From assembly GCA_003243445.1 (NCBI GenBank), contig QFQQ01000008.1:62001-126000 (forward strand): a DNA stretch of 64,000 nucleotides, in the 5' to 3' direction. Below are positions 9,874-19,184 of this stretch, in pieces. Each line of letters opens with the position of its first letter. The first letter of the stretch is position 1. The notes below the pieces were generated by a model. It saw nothing but the letters and a program-made list of their open reading frames with translations. It was not told the origin of the DNA and did not search any database. This stretch comes from Citrobacter freundii (GTDB taxonomy: Bacteria; Bacteroidota; Bacteroidia; Chitinophagales; Chitinophagaceae). Position numbers and translations under genes: made by a program.

Positions 9874-10701
9874 CTATTGATCCATCCGGCGACGGCTTTC
9901 CTCCTGTCCTTTATTATTGTAAAAGATCAGACCCATCAGTTTTCCTGAAGGCATATAAGCGCGCCATTCCTTGATCTTGAGGCCGTTTTTGTAAGCGCCG
10001 ACATAATATAAACCATTGGCGTACTCCCGCTGAAGCCAAACGCCATTCCGAAGACCGTTCTGGTAATAGCCGGAATCTTTAACAATACCGCCGCTAAAGA
10101 AATTCATATATAATCCGTGATGGAGGCTTTGATCAAATACAGGATGATATATATGACCGGGCGTAACATTCTCCGTTACCCATTCCTGTAAGGATTGATC
10201 ATCGATCCGTCGGATACGATGCGGAAATGAATAAGAAGAATGGAGATATTTTGCAGCGGCAGATCTGTTCTTGTAATACATTAAGGTAAGCGGAAATGCT
10301 GCCTGCCGTGGATTGTAACGCGTCAGTTCAAATTTTATGCGATTGTATTTATCAGCGCTGTAGTTGCGCACCGCGATCAGTTCACCATTTTCATCCCAAT
10401 GTTTCCACTCACCATCGGGCAGGCCAAGCTCCAGCTTTCCGGAATCACAAAGCTGGCCATTCTGGTACCAGCTTTCCCAGTTCCCATCAAGTTTTTTCTG
10501 TCTTACATTGCCTGAATAGAGCTTGCGTTCGTTCAGGTTTTCACTGATAAAGCCGTCTTTATTGAAAGAAAACCGGTCGTCCGGTCTTTCTGTTGAAGAA
10601 GTAACGGCTGCTTCGCCCGCGCCTGCGGCAATATCCAGCTGCTGCGCAAATAAAGGGGCAGAAAAGATGACAAGAATCGCGAAAAGAATGGAGGTTTTCA
10701 T
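9874..10701 (-). CDS. Exported MORN_2-repeat (YwqK-like) protein
   Basis: A 275-residue protein with a signal peptide (TSILFAILVIFSAPLFAQ). It has at least three repeats of the MORN_2/YwqK kind: LDGNWESWYQNGQLCDSG, LPDGEWKHWDENGELIAV, and near the C-terminus GLRNGVWLQREYANGLYYV then KEWRAYMPSGKLMGL. Between the repeat groups, residues about 125-185 have no recognisable family. MORN_2 proteins are sometimes annotated as antitoxins, but no toxin partner is visible and this one is exported, so a structural or binding role is more likely. It is convergent with the DUF5916 gene. Confidence 0.7.
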   Translation of the reverse strand: MKTSILFAILVIFSAPLFAQQLDIAAGAGEAAVTSSTERPDDRFSFNKDGFISENLNERKLYSGNVRQKKLDGNWESWYQNGQLCDSGKLELGLPDGEWKHWDENGELIAVRNYSADKYNRIKFELTRYNPRQAAFPLTLMYYKNRSAAAKYLHSSYSFPHRIRRIDDQSLQEWVTENVTPGHIYHPVFDQSLHHGLYMNFFSGGIVKDSGYYQNGLRNGVWLQREYANGLYYVGAYKNGLKIKEWRAYMPSGKLMGLIFYNNKGQEESRRRMDQ

Positions 10702-10866
10702 ACACTGCGATTGTTACAAAATTAGCAAAATGCGAACCTGAACATTCAACAGCGCGAACAACTCTTTATCGTTTTTTCAAATTGTGCAAGTAAATAGTTT
10801 TTAAATATTATAAATAGCAGAAATCAAGCGCTACAATTCATAATTTTAATTATTATCCTGATAAAA

Positions 10867-11418
10867 ATGCAAGAATTCAAATTATTCATGATGCTGCTTG
10901 GATGTAAACCCAGGGGGCGGCATACCGAGCAACATGATATGTTCTTTACCATCGCCGGGGAGTTGCGCGATTGTGTTCCCGATATCCTTGCCTTCTGGCC
11001 GGGGGCTGGGAAAATTCATATTGATGCCTGGCGTAATGTGAGTTTTGTAAATGGATACAGGCTTCGCATTATGGAAACAAGGGAGAAAGAAGCAACAGCG
11101 TCAGCGATCAAACTGTTTTTTATCAATCTTGGTGGCTATAAAGCCGGAGAATTTGAGGAATATCATTACAAGATGGTTGTTGCTGCAGAAAACCGGGAGG
11201 CTGCTGTCCGGCAGGCGAAGCTAACTGCATTTTTCAAACATAACCAGCTTTCCCATGTGGATGATAAGTACGGGATCGATGTGGACGATATTTACAATAT
11301 TGAGGATATTCTGCCCGCTTCCGTAAAAGAAAGGTATTCCATTTTACTGGAGCCTGTTGATCCGGGAGAGCAGGAGGATGAAATCCATCTCGGTTATTTC
11401 AAGTTGGATAAATTATAA
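10867..11418 (+). CDS. DUF1543 domain protein
   Basis: A 183-residue soluble protein. The N-terminal half matches DUF1543: FMMLLGCKPRGRHTEQHDMF, DILAFWPGAGKIHIDAWRNV and NGYRLRI. The second half repeats the same type of fold in looser form (LFFINLGGYKAGEFEEYHYK), so it looks like a tandem of two related halves. The function of DUF1543 is unknown. It is a single-gene unit: 165 AT-rich bases lie upstream, and a clean hairpin terminator follows the stop by two bases. Confidence 0.75.
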   Translation: MQEFKLFMMLLGCKPRGRHTEQHDMFFTIAGELRDCVPDILAFWPGAGKIHIDAWRNVSFVNGYRLRIMETREKEATASAIKLFFINLGGYKAGEFEEYHYKMVVAAENREAAVRQAKLTAFFKHNQLSHVDDKYGIDVDDIYNIEDILPASVKERYSILLEPVDPGEQEDEIHLGYFKLDKL

Positions 11419-11420
11419 AA

Positions 11421-11440
11421 GCCGGTCATCGCTGACCGGC
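11421..11440 (+). terminator. Rho-independent terminator
   Basis: A perfect 8-bp GC-rich stem (gccggtca / tgaccggc, loop tcgc) starts three bases after the DUF1543 stop and is followed by a short T-rich tract. The aaaa before it could let it serve the convergent cytochrome gene too. Confidence 0.8.
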
Positions 11441-11481
11441 CCTTTTCTGCCTCTGACCTTGCTTTTCGTAAGCGCTGTAAA

Positions 11482-12429
11482 TTATTTTTTGTCTTTCAGC
11501 TCCCCGGTTTTCGCCGGTGGTAAAGTTTTCAGGTAACGGTATATTGCTTTGATCTCGGTATCGCTCATACGTTTGTAGGACGGCCATGGCATCGGGCTTC
11601 CTTTTACTACGCGACCAAGCCTGAAGCGCGCAAGAAAGTTTTCTTCAGACCATTTGTTGATCCTGCTGCTGCTGTCTGTTGTAAGATTGGGGGGAATGAA
11701 CGTACCCAGCTTCTCTTCCATCGGCGAGCCACCCGCGAAAGGTACACCGATGAACGCGCCGGTCGGCGAGCGCTGGGTATGACAACCACCGCAATTCGCC
11801 ACCACATTTGCCAGGTAACCCCCATACGCAGCGGTGCTGTCTTTCGCAATGGTTTTAGCTGGTACACCATCCGGCCCAACCGGTTTGATAAGAAATGCTT
11901 TGAGAATATTTCCCATTACGTTCAGTTCATGATCTGGCACTTTGTTTTTTACCGGCTTTTGTGATTTCAGGTAAGAAACAATGGCAGTCAGATCTTCATC
12001 AGACATATTATTAAATGGCATGAATGGATAAACGATGCTGCCATCTGGCTTTACCCCGTAACGCAAGGCTCTCGCAAGCTCCTTGTCGGAATACTTGCCA
12101 ATACCGGTTTCCATATCCGTACTGATATTGGCCGTATAGATCTTTCCAAACGGCAGGTCAAATACAAAGCCACCGCTTAATGGTACTTCCTTTCCGGCTT
12201 CATATAATGAATCCGCATTGGAAAGACTGTGGCAATCGGCACAATGTGCCGCGCCAAACACCAGGCTTTTTCCCCTGGCAATGATTGTTGAGTCGGTAGA
12301 CGCCGCTATCTCCGGATAAGGACGATCATAGGTCATATTTTGCCTGGCCATCACCGTGATCGTTACGCCAGCCACCAGGAACAAAATGATCAGTCCGGTC
12401 CATTTCAGAATTTTTTTAAATCTCCGCAT
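11482..12429 (-). CDS. Diheme cytochrome c, membrane anchored
   Basis: A 315-residue protein with an N-terminal membrane anchor (WTGLIILFLVAGVTITVMA), placed outside the inner membrane. There are two CxxCH heme-binding motifs, CADCH in the first half and CGGCH in the second, each followed by a candidate distal Met (YPFMPFNNMSDEDL and KGSPMPWPSYKRMSD). Each half ends with a typical cytochrome c C-terminal helix (AIVSYLKSQKP, AIYRYLKTLPP). This resembles the cytochrome subunits of membrane-bound dehydrogenases; no dehydrogenase gene is adjacent, so the electron donor is unknown. The frame is open to a TTG at 12477, but the ATG at 12429 directly precedes the anchor. Confidence 0.85.
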   Translation of the reverse strand: MRRFKKILKWTGLIILFLVAGVTITVMARQNMTYDRPYPEIAASTDSTIIARGKSLVFGAAHCADCHSLSNADSLYEAGKEVPLSGGFVFDLPFGKIYTANISTDMETGIGKYSDKELARALRYGVKPDGSIVYPFMPFNNMSDEDLTAIVSYLKSQKPVKNKVPDHELNVMGNILKAFLIKPVGPDGVPAKTIAKDSTAAYGGYLANVVANCGGCHTQRSPTGAFIGVPFAGGSPMEEKLGTFIPPNLTTDSSSRINKWSEENFLARFRLGRVVKGSPMPWPSYKRMSDTEIKAIYRYLKTLPPAKTGELKDKK

Positions 12430-12632
12430 ACAATTGTTGATTTGGTTGATTGCAGCGGTGTGGTAATAAGGCGGCAATATCCATTGCCCGAATTGTGATG
12501 TAAAATAGACTGGCGGGATTTTTTGGCTAAATGGTTAAGGACTGAATTGCGCTAAAACTGCTATGAGTTGCATAAACCGGCGGATTGCGCATATAGTTTG
12601 GCACGGCTTTGTGATTAAAATAAATAAAGCGT

Positions 12633-12935
12633 ATGAAGACCAGACGTTTCAAACAATACCTCGATCAGAAAAGGGAGGGCAAAGCCATACAGCACAAACA
12701 GGAAGTGGCTGATCATCCCGATCCGAAAATAGATGAGGATTTCAAAGGCTACCCTAATAATCCCGCAAAAGAGAAAGTGATCAAACCGGAAACGGCGGCG
12801 GAAAAGAAAACCGCAGCGGTGAATGTGAAAGACGGGGAAAAGATGAAGAATACTTCAGGAAAGAAAGAGATCGATGAACAGGATTCTGATGGTTCGGGTG
12901 GTGCGTTTGGAGGAACCGAAGATGTCAGAGATTGA
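12633..12935 (+). CDS. Small hydrophilic protein of unknown function
   Basis: A 100-residue, highly charged protein rich in Lys, Glu and Asp, with no membrane segment and no cysteine. It begins MKTRRFKQYLDQKREGKA and ends in a Gly/Ser/Asp-rich acidic tail (DSDGSGGAFGGTEDVRD). The composition suggests an intrinsically disordered, possibly stress-related protein, but I do not recognise a family. It is a single gene divergent from the cytochrome c gene, and a long hairpin follows its stop. Confidence 0.6.
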   Translation: MKTRRFKQYLDQKREGKAIQHKQEVADHPDPKIDEDFKGYPNNPAKEKVIKPETAAEKKTAAVNVKDGEKMKNTSGKKEIDEQDSDGSGGAFGGTEDVRD

Positions 12936-12940
12936 AGTTG

Positions 12941-12996
12941 ATCAATGATGATTGGCGTTGATTCCCGTAGAACCAACGCCAATCATTACTGATCAC
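12941..12996. terminator. Bidirectional terminator hairpin between convergent genes
   Basis: A 13-bp perfect stem (atgattggcgttg / caacgccaatcat) can be extended outward through tgatca on both sides. It lies between the stops of the small hydrophilic gene (+) and the first M1 peptidase (-), and slightly overlaps the latter's stop. The outer sequence resembles the gatcatt-containing repeats elsewhere in the window. Confidence 0.65.
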
Positions 12997-14849
12997 TTTT
13001 CCTCATACAAGTTATCTGCCGGTCTGCTTTCCGGCGTATGCGGATCTGCAAGTGTGATCTTCTTTACTTTTTTTGTTGCGGTAAATGGAACTGTTACTGA
13101 TTTTGCATTTTCCCAAACGCCGATGCTGCGATGGATTTTTTCTGTGCTTCCGTCCGCATAAAGAACAGTTAGATCTACCGGTACCGGTTTAACGCCTTTA
13201 CAGCTCACTTCGATTGTATAAGCATTTCCTTTTTTATTCACTTTGGAGATTGCCAAATCCGGGATCCCGTTATCAAAGAACCATCTTTTCCAGAACCAGT
13301 TCATATTACGGCCTGCTCCTTCATTCATACTATAGAAGAAATCATTTGGCATTGGATGTTTGCCTTGCCATTGCCTGATATAATGATGAAGCGCTTTGGT
13401 GAACAATGAATCTCCCAGCATATCTTTTACATACAGATAACCCATCGCGGGCTTGGGATATGAATTGGTGAAATAGCCACGATTCAGCTCAGTGCTCAGC
13501 GTAATGATCGGCAGATCTGTTTCCCTTCCGGCAGAAAATGCATAAGGCATCACGCCATATTCATCTACGATCGATGAATCGATCATGTTTGAAATAAGCC
13601 ACTCCCCTATTGTGGCCCAGCCTTCATCCATCCATGCATACTTCGTTTCATTGGTGCCCATATAGAATGGGAACATGGTATGAAATACTTCGTGATCCGT
13701 GAGCGTAATGCTTTCCGTACGGTCATCAACCGGATTATCATTTACCATCATCGGATATTCCATCTGATCCAAGCCATCTACTATCGTAATATGCGGATAT
13801 GGAAAAGGCCATGCAGGAAAACGGTAGCTCATCAATTCAACAGTAGCTCTTGCATCGTTTACCACATTGAAGTAATCATGATGCTTTGGATTGAATACCG
13901 CATCCACTCTTGTCCGCCTGCTTGTTTTTGGATCCACCACAAGACTGGTGGATTTCCACACATAGTGATCACTTGTTGCGAATGCAAAATCCGTTACATT
14001 GGAAGCCTCATACTTCCAGGTGTTGTAAGCTTTGCCCGAAGGAGTAAAATCCCTTTTTGCAAGATCAGTCGTATCGATCACAGTTGTAATTGCGTCTGAT
14101 CTTTCTGCTACCGCCAGTCGCGACAAATAAGCCGGCGACAGAACCTGTTCTGCGTTTTTCAGATCACCTGTTGCCCATACAATGAAATTAGCCGGGACTG
14201 TGATAGATGCATTGAATTTGCAAAAATCATTGTAGAATTCCTGTGCACCGGTGTATGGATAAGTATTCCATCCATCGATGTCATCATATACGGCAACGCG
14301 TGGGAAAAAGTAAGCGATAAATGATGCATTCGGTTCTATCTCCCCGGTTCTGTTATGCGATGTTTTATTTAATGTATAATGATAAACAATACGAAGCCTG
14401 ATCTGCTTACCGGATGCGAGTAATTGTTTTCCTAATATCGCATTGGTTGCATTGACGTTCATCCTGGTTACCGGCGTACTCGCGCCATCGATCCACAGCG
14501 AATCAATGATCAGGCCCTCGCTTTCATCATCCGGTTTTACGGCAAATGAACGAGGAGATCCTTTTTTATAAATGTTGGGATATAATTTGAGCCAGAGCTG
14601 CTTCAGTGTATCAGGACTGTTATTGTAATACACGATATCCACGGAACCATTCAACAATCTTGTTGCAGGATCGAAGCGGATGTCCAGATCATAATCGGCG
14701 GTGTTCTGCCAGTATTTGCTGCCGGGGCGGCCTGTTTCTGACCTGGTGCCTTTGGTGTAAGAATTCTGTATCTCTCCGGGAGTAGGCAGAGATTGACTAT
14801 TCACCATCGTGCAGATACTTAACAACACAAACAGAATGGTTAAACGCAT
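12993..14849 (-). CDS. M1-family metallopeptidase (first of a tandem pair)
   Basis: A 618-residue exported peptidase with a signal peptide (LTILFVLLSICTMVNSQS). The zinc motif is HEVFH near residue 386, with the third ligand in KYAWMDEGWAT 18 residues on. DGLDQMEYPMMVND sits where the substrate-binding GAMEN-like motif of M1 enzymes is found. M1 peptidases remove N-terminal residues from peptides; here the site is periplasmic or extracellular. Its neighbour 38 bases upstream is a paralogue with the same architecture (shared GTRSETGRPGSKYWQN versus GTRSADGKPGSKYWQN), so this is a tandem duplication, likely one transcription unit. Confidence 0.88.
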   Translation of the reverse strand: MRLTILFVLLSICTMVNSQSLPTPGEIQNSYTKGTRSETGRPGSKYWQNTADYDLDIRFDPATRLLNGSVDIVYYNNSPDTLKQLWLKLYPNIYKKGSPRSFAVKPDDESEGLIIDSLWIDGASTPVTRMNVNATNAILGKQLLASGKQIRLRIVYHYTLNKTSHNRTGEIEPNASFIAYFFPRVAVYDDIDGWNTYPYTGAQEFYNDFCKFNASITVPANFIVWATGDLKNAEQVLSPAYLSRLAVAERSDAITTVIDTTDLAKRDFTPSGKAYNTWKYEASNVTDFAFATSDHYVWKSTSLVVDPKTSRRTRVDAVFNPKHHDYFNVVNDARATVELMSYRFPAWPFPYPHITIVDGLDQMEYPMMVNDNPVDDRTESITLTDHEVFHTMFPFYMGTNETKYAWMDEGWATIGEWLISNMIDSSIVDEYGVMPYAFSAGRETDLPIITLSTELNRGYFTNSYPKPAMGYLYVKDMLGDSLFTKALHHYIRQWQGKHPMPNDFFYSMNEGAGRNMNWFWKRWFFDNGIPDLAISKVNKKGNAYTIEVSCKGVKPVPVDLTVLYADGSTEKIHRSIGVWENAKSVTVPFTATKKVKKITLADPHTPESRPADNLYEEK

Positions 14850-14887
14850 AGGTAGTCTTTTTCTTTTCAGCTTTATGGTTGATCCGC

Positions 14888-16777
14888 TTAAAACCCTTTG
14901 TTACCGGCAGCGGGGAAGATATTGTTCTTTGTATCAGCATCCATGAAAATGCCGCCATCAAGCTTCACAGATTTGATCTGCTTTTTGGTTGAAATGGCTA
15001 TAGACGTTTTTTGCTGATCTTTTTCCCACACCGCTGGTGTGAAATGTTTGGTTTCTGTACTGCCGTCTGCGTAAGTGATCACAAGATCTGCCGGAGCAGC
15101 AAAGCCTCCGATGTTTTTGATCAATACATTATAACCGGCAGCTGTTTTTTTCACTTCTTCAATGGACAGATCGATATAACCCGATGTGAAATACCAGTTG
15201 TTCCAGAACCAGTCAAGATTTTTACCTGCGCCTGCATTGATGGAATTGAAAAAATCCCACGGCAGTGGATGTTTGCCATTCCATCTGTTCATGTATTCGT
15301 GCAATGCTTTTTTGAACACAACATCGCCCAACAGATCTTTTACGGCAAGATATCCGAGTGCGGCCTTTCCATAAAGGTTGTTAGCAAAACCGCCCCCACT
15401 CAATACGTTTGCCGGAGTGATGATCGGGATATCCTGGTCTGCAGATGGGTCGCCGATCCAGCCCTGCACGCGGAATTGTTTGAAGAACTCCTCAGCTTTT
15501 TCTTTTCCAAGGTCCTGCACGCCCAGTAAATATTCAAATGCAGTTGCCCAGCCTTCGTCCATAAATCCGTAGCGCGTTTCATTGATACCCATGTAGAAAG
15601 GCATATAGGTGTGTGCCAGTTCGTGTTCTGCAACAAAACGGGAGAACACCGGATCTTCATATGTTTCATCATTCGCCATCATCGGGTATTCCATGCCCGC
15701 ATATCCCTGGAAGATCGTTGTTTTTTCATACGGATAAGGAATGCCGGGCCAGGTGGATGATAAGAGTTTCAATGCATGTTGCCCATATTCCACCATTTTA
15801 TGATAGTCTTTCGCCGTATCATTATATGCAGCCTGCACACTTGCCCTGCGACCCGTTGCGCTGTCCACGATCACGCTTGCGCCATCCCATACAAAATGAT
15901 CGCTCAGGCCGAATGCCATGTCAGGTATATTCGATGCAGTGAACTGCCATGTATTACTTGTGTTCGTGGTCACTTTCTTTCCGGCCAGATCCTCTTTGGT
16001 GGCGATCCGGATCGTTTCATCACTTGTAAATGATTGTTTGAAACGTTTCAGGTATTCCGGTTGTAAAAGGCTTTCCGGTTTTTGAAGCGTGCCGGTTCCC
16101 CAAACGATATAGTTGTTCGGAACGGTGATGTTTACAGTGTAATCATTGAAGTCGCTGTAGAATTCATGATCTTCCATAAAGTCATTTGTATCCCATCCGT
16201 TGTAATCATCATACACTGCCACGCGAGGATAAAAGTAAGCAAGGAAATATGTGGTTGAATCGATCATTCCCTCGCGATTGCTTTGCAGGGAGATCTGGTA
16301 ATGCCAGTCAAATGACAGTTGCACAGAATCTTTTGGACTTACAGCCTTTGGTAATCTGACGGGAACAGATGTGTAGGCGTAGGGGCTTTGTCTCCACGGA
16401 ACTTTTGTTCCGTTCACGGCAAACTGATCTATTTCCACTCCCGGAGTAATATAATCAGGCAATGCTCCGCCATTTCTTGGTGCGCCTGGCTTATGTATGT
16501 TGAGGAAAAGTTTGAGAAAGATATATCGAAGGGTATCCGGGCTATTATTTACATAACTGATCTGCTCATTGCCGCGAACCGTACGATCCGGCGGCAGCGC
16601 AGTGATATTGATCGTATACCGGCCCTTGTTCTGCCAGTATTTGCTGCCGGGTTTGCCATCAGCAGAGCGCGTGCCTTTTTCAAAGGCGTTCTTTACATCG
16701 CGGGGTTTGTAAAGGCTTTGGGAAAATGAGGCGAGAGAGCATACGATCAGGACAAGTAACAGGAAAATCCGCTGCAT
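14888..16777 (-). CDS. M1-family metallopeptidase (second of a tandem pair)
   Basis: A 629-residue exported paralogue of the peptidase that follows it. It has a signal peptide (IFLLLVLIVCSLASFSQ), zinc motif HELAH near residue 385, third ligand in RYGFMDEGWAT, and GYAGMEYPMMANDE as the GAMEN-like motif. An N-terminal beta-sheet domain precedes the catalytic domain, and residues after about 530 form a beta-rich C-terminal domain (YADGSTETKHF). It is the upstream gene of the pair and probably carries the promoter; a 9-bp-unit repeat lies directly 5' of it. The two copies have diverged well beyond allelic difference, so they may differ in substrate. Confidence 0.88.
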   Translation of the reverse strand: MQRIFLLLVLIVCSLASFSQSLYKPRDVKNAFEKGTRSADGKPGSKYWQNKGRYTINITALPPDRTVRGNEQISYVNNSPDTLRYIFLKLFLNIHKPGAPRNGGALPDYITPGVEIDQFAVNGTKVPWRQSPYAYTSVPVRLPKAVSPKDSVQLSFDWHYQISLQSNREGMIDSTTYFLAYFYPRVAVYDDYNGWDTNDFMEDHEFYSDFNDYTVNITVPNNYIVWGTGTLQKPESLLQPEYLKRFKQSFTSDETIRIATKEDLAGKKVTTNTSNTWQFTASNIPDMAFGLSDHFVWDGASVIVDSATGRRASVQAAYNDTAKDYHKMVEYGQHALKLLSSTWPGIPYPYEKTTIFQGYAGMEYPMMANDETYEDPVFSRFVAEHELAHTYMPFYMGINETRYGFMDEGWATAFEYLLGVQDLGKEKAEEFFKQFRVQGWIGDPSADQDIPIITPANVLSGGGFANNLYGKAALGYLAVKDLLGDVVFKKALHEYMNRWNGKHPLPWDFFNSINAGAGKNLDWFWNNWYFTSGYIDLSIEEVKKTAAGYNVLIKNIGGFAAPADLVITYADGSTETKHFTPAVWEKDQQKTSIAISTKKQIKSVKLDGGIFMDADTKNNIFPAAGNKGF

Positions 16778-16782
16778 ATACA

Positions 16783-16960
16783 GAGTTTGAAGAGTTTAAA
16801 GGTTCCAGTGGTTTCAGAGGTTTCATAAGTTCCAAAGGTTTCAAAGGTTGCTGACGCGATCTGGGCATGTTACATTGTTCGGATGCCCGCCTCCCTGGGA
16901 ATAGCCTCTGAAACTTTTGGAACCTTTGGAACTTATGAAACCTCTGCAACCCTTCGAACC
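16783..16960. repeat. Nine-bp-unit palindromic repeat, copy 2
   Basis: The left arm (16783-16850) carries units such as ggttccagt, ggtttcaga and agttccaaa, followed by ggttgctgacgc. A 60-base spacer and a right arm (16903-16960) of complementary units follow. It lies in the 5' region of the M1 pair, between it and rimO. Confidence 0.85.
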
Positions 16961-17043
16961 TAAAATAGTTCACCCGGCAATATCAAACTTATTTTCTTTG
17001 CAGCCCTGCTTTTTTGACAAATGGTCAAAGAAAAGGATCGTTG

Positions 17044-18354
17044 TTAATTCACCACTTCTCCTTCCAGGTCATAGTCGTAAGCCTTGATGATCTTTGCCTG
17101 CACGAATTCGCCGATGGCAAGTTTCTTATCGGAATGGATGATCACTTCGTTGTCAACTTCCACGCTGTCAAATTCGGTGCGGCCCAGGTATCGGCCTGCT
17201 TCTTTTTTATCGATCAGTACCTTAAAGGTCTGGCCAACTTTTTCCTGGTTCTTTTCAAAAGAGATCTCCTGCTGCACTTCCATAATGTCCTGTGCGCGGC
17301 GTTCTTTTTCTTCAGACGGAATATTGTCTTCAAGATCGAAAGCGGAAGTGCCTTCTTCGTGTGAATAGGAGAAGATTCCTACCCTGTCAAAGCGTTGTCT
17401 TTGCAGGAAGAGCTTTAACTCTTCCACATCGTCGAGCGTTTCTCCGGGAAAGCCCGCGATGAGTGTTGTGCGGAGACAGATGCCCGGTACTTTCTCGCGG
17501 ATTGCCGCGGTGAGGTCTTCCATTTCTTCACGGGTGATCTGACGCTTCATGGCTTTGAGCATGTTATTGGCAGCATGCTGTAAAGGCATGTCGAGATAAT
17601 TACAGATGTTCTCCCGCTCACGCATCACATCAAGGATCTCCAGTGGGAACTTTGATGGATAAGCGTAGTGTAAACGGATCCATTCAAGCCCCTTTACATC
17701 TGCTAACCTGTTCAAGAGGTCTGACAACATTCTTTTTTTGTAGATGTCCAGCCCATAATAAGTAAGTTCCTGCGCGATCAGCATGACTTCCTTCACACCC
17801 ATTTTCACCAACCTTTCAGCTTCAATTACCAGGTCATCGATGGATCGGCTGGTATGCTTACCACGCATGAGCGGGATGGCGCAGAAGGAACAGGTGCGGT
17901 TGCAACCTTCAGATATTTTTAGATAAGCATAATGCTTTGGCGTTGCAAGCAGACGCTCTCCGATCAGTTCGGTTTTATAATCAGCTTCAAATTGTTTCAG
18001 GATCAGTGGCAACTCCATGGTGCCGAAGAATGCATCAACTTCAGGGATCTCAGTTTCCAGGTTGTTTTTGTAACGTTCACTAAGACAACCGGTAACATAC
18101 ACCTTATCCAGCTTTCCCCTTCTTTTCAGTTCTACCTGGTCAAGGATGGTATTGATACTTTCCTCCTTGGCCTTATCGATAAAGCCGCAGGTGTTCACGA
18201 CCACAATATTGTGATCGGACTTTTTATTTTCATGCACCACATCAATATCATTGGCCAGAAGCTGACCGCTCAGTACTTCGCTATCGACCATATTTTTGCT
18301 GCAGCCGAGCGTGATGATATTTACCTTGTCTTTTTTGAGAGTTCTTGTTTTCAA
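17044..18354 (-). CDS. rimO: Ribosomal protein S12 methylthiotransferase RimO
   Basis: A 436-residue radical-SAM enzyme that adds a methylthio group to a conserved Asp of ribosomal protein S12. The N-terminal MTTase domain has LGCSKNMVDSEVLSGQL and TCGFIDKAKEES, with Cys residues for the auxiliary cluster. The radical-SAM motif CNRTCSFC (CxxxCxxC) is near residue 150, and the C-terminal TRAM domain covers about the last 65 residues. The CSKN form and RSIDDLV segment mark RimO rather than MiaB. Elsewhere in Bacteroidota rimO is often close to ftsY; here they are 4.6 kb apart. A TAnnTTTG-type -7 box lies 119 bases upstream of the start. Confidence 0.95.
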   Translation of the reverse strand: MKTRTLKKDKVNIITLGCSKNMVDSEVLSGQLLANDIDVVHENKKSDHNIVVVNTCGFIDKAKEESINTILDQVELKRRGKLDKVYVTGCLSERYKNNLETEIPEVDAFFGTMELPLILKQFEADYKTELIGERLLATPKHYAYLKISEGCNRTCSFCAIPLMRGKHTSRSIDDLVIEAERLVKMGVKEVMLIAQELTYYGLDIYKKRMLSDLLNRLADVKGLEWIRLHYAYPSKFPLEILDVMRERENICNYLDMPLQHAANNMLKAMKRQITREEMEDLTAAIREKVPGICLRTTLIAGFPGETLDDVEELKLFLQRQRFDRVGIFSYSHEEGTSAFDLEDNIPSEEKERRAQDIMEVQQEISFEKNQEKVGQTFKVLIDKKEAGRYLGRTEFDSVEVDNEVIIHSDKKLAIGEFVQAKIIKAYDYDLEGEVVN

Positions 18355-18472
18355 CGATTATTATTTTTTAGCGCTGTCCGGAGACTGATCCTGATCGACC
18401 GTATTTTGCAGCCGGTTCCGCTGATCAACAACGAAACACCGTCCGGGTTCAAACAGGCGATCAAAAGATTGG

Positions 18473-18480
18473 CAAAGGTA
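18473..18480 (-). promoter_or_regulatory. Bacteroidota-type -7 box for rimO
   Basis: Read on the minus strand the site is TACCTTTG, a full match to the TAnnTTTG consensus. A clear -33 TTG at the right distance is not evident, so only the -7 part is well supported. Confidence 0.5.
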
Positions 18481-18548
18481 ACTCAACTCTTTAAATATTT
18501 TTTAATATTGTCCTGTTAATCAATCCATTATTTTTCCTATTGCCTAAC

Positions 18549-19184
18549 ATGCTGGAATTAACCTCAATACAAAAATCATTCAGCGGAAAGCTGGTGCTGG
18601 ACATCCCTTCCCTGCGGCTTGAAACCGGTATTTACTGGCTGAAAGGCGCCAATGGTTCGGGTAAATCAACCTTGTTCAAGATGCTGGCAGGCCTGCTTCC
18701 GGGCAAAGGTGACATCCTGATCGACGGGATCTCACAGGTAAAGCAGCCGGTCAACTACCGGCAACTGATCAATCATTCACCGGCCGAACCGGTGTTTCCC
18801 GCCTTTATCAGCGGTGATGAACTGATCAGTTTTGTGTTATCGGTAAAAAAAGGCTCCATTCAACAGGTAAAAGAGGTTAAAGAGATCCTCGAGATCGGTG
18901 CCTATACGGCCAACCCTACCGGAAGTTACTCCAGTGGAATGTTGAAAAAGCTATCTTTATTACTGGCATTTACCGGTCAGCCGAAATGGATCCTGCTGGA
19001 TGAGCCGTTTACCACACTGGATATACAGGCACAGCAAAATCTTCACACACTTATCGCAGGCAGATATAAGGCCGGTGTATCGTTTATTATCACTTCCCAC
19101 CATGATCTTGAAACTCCCGACCTGCAATTTACCCGCGTCTTCCGCTTGAAAGATGCACAACTGAAAGAGGAAGCCACTGTATGA
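18549..19184 (+). CDS. ABC transporter ATP-binding protein
   Basis: A 211-residue ABC ATPase. It has Walker A GANGSGKST near residue 35, the signature region SYSSGMLKKLSLLLAF, Walker B WILLDEP, and the switch His in ITSHHDLE. The consensus LSGGQ is degenerate (YSSGM), as in some ABC-2 type exporters. It overlaps the next gene by four bases (ATGA), so the two form one transporter: this subunit drives the permease. The frame opens at a TTG at 18540, but the ATG at 18549 starts the usual MLEL beta strand. The substrate is unknown. Confidence 0.88.
   Translation: MLELTSIQKSFSGKLVLDIPSLRLETGIYWLKGANGSGKSTLFKMLAGLLPGKGDILIDGISQVKQPVNYRQLINHSPAEPVFPAFISGDELISFVLSVKKGSIQQVKEVKEILEIGAYTANPTGSYSSGMLKKLSLLLAFTGQPKWILLDEPFTTLDIQAQQNLHTLIAGRYKAGVSFIITSHHDLETPDLQFTRVFRLKDAQLKEEATV

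Noticed and set aside
9874..10701. Antitoxin of a toxin-antitoxin pair
   Set aside because: MORN_2 proteins are often labelled so, but this one has a signal peptide and no adjacent toxin gene.
15011..15529. Plus-strand frame over the second M1 peptidase
   Set aside because: It overlaps the zinc-binding region of a clear minus-strand gene and reads as low-quality, Cys/His-rich sequence.
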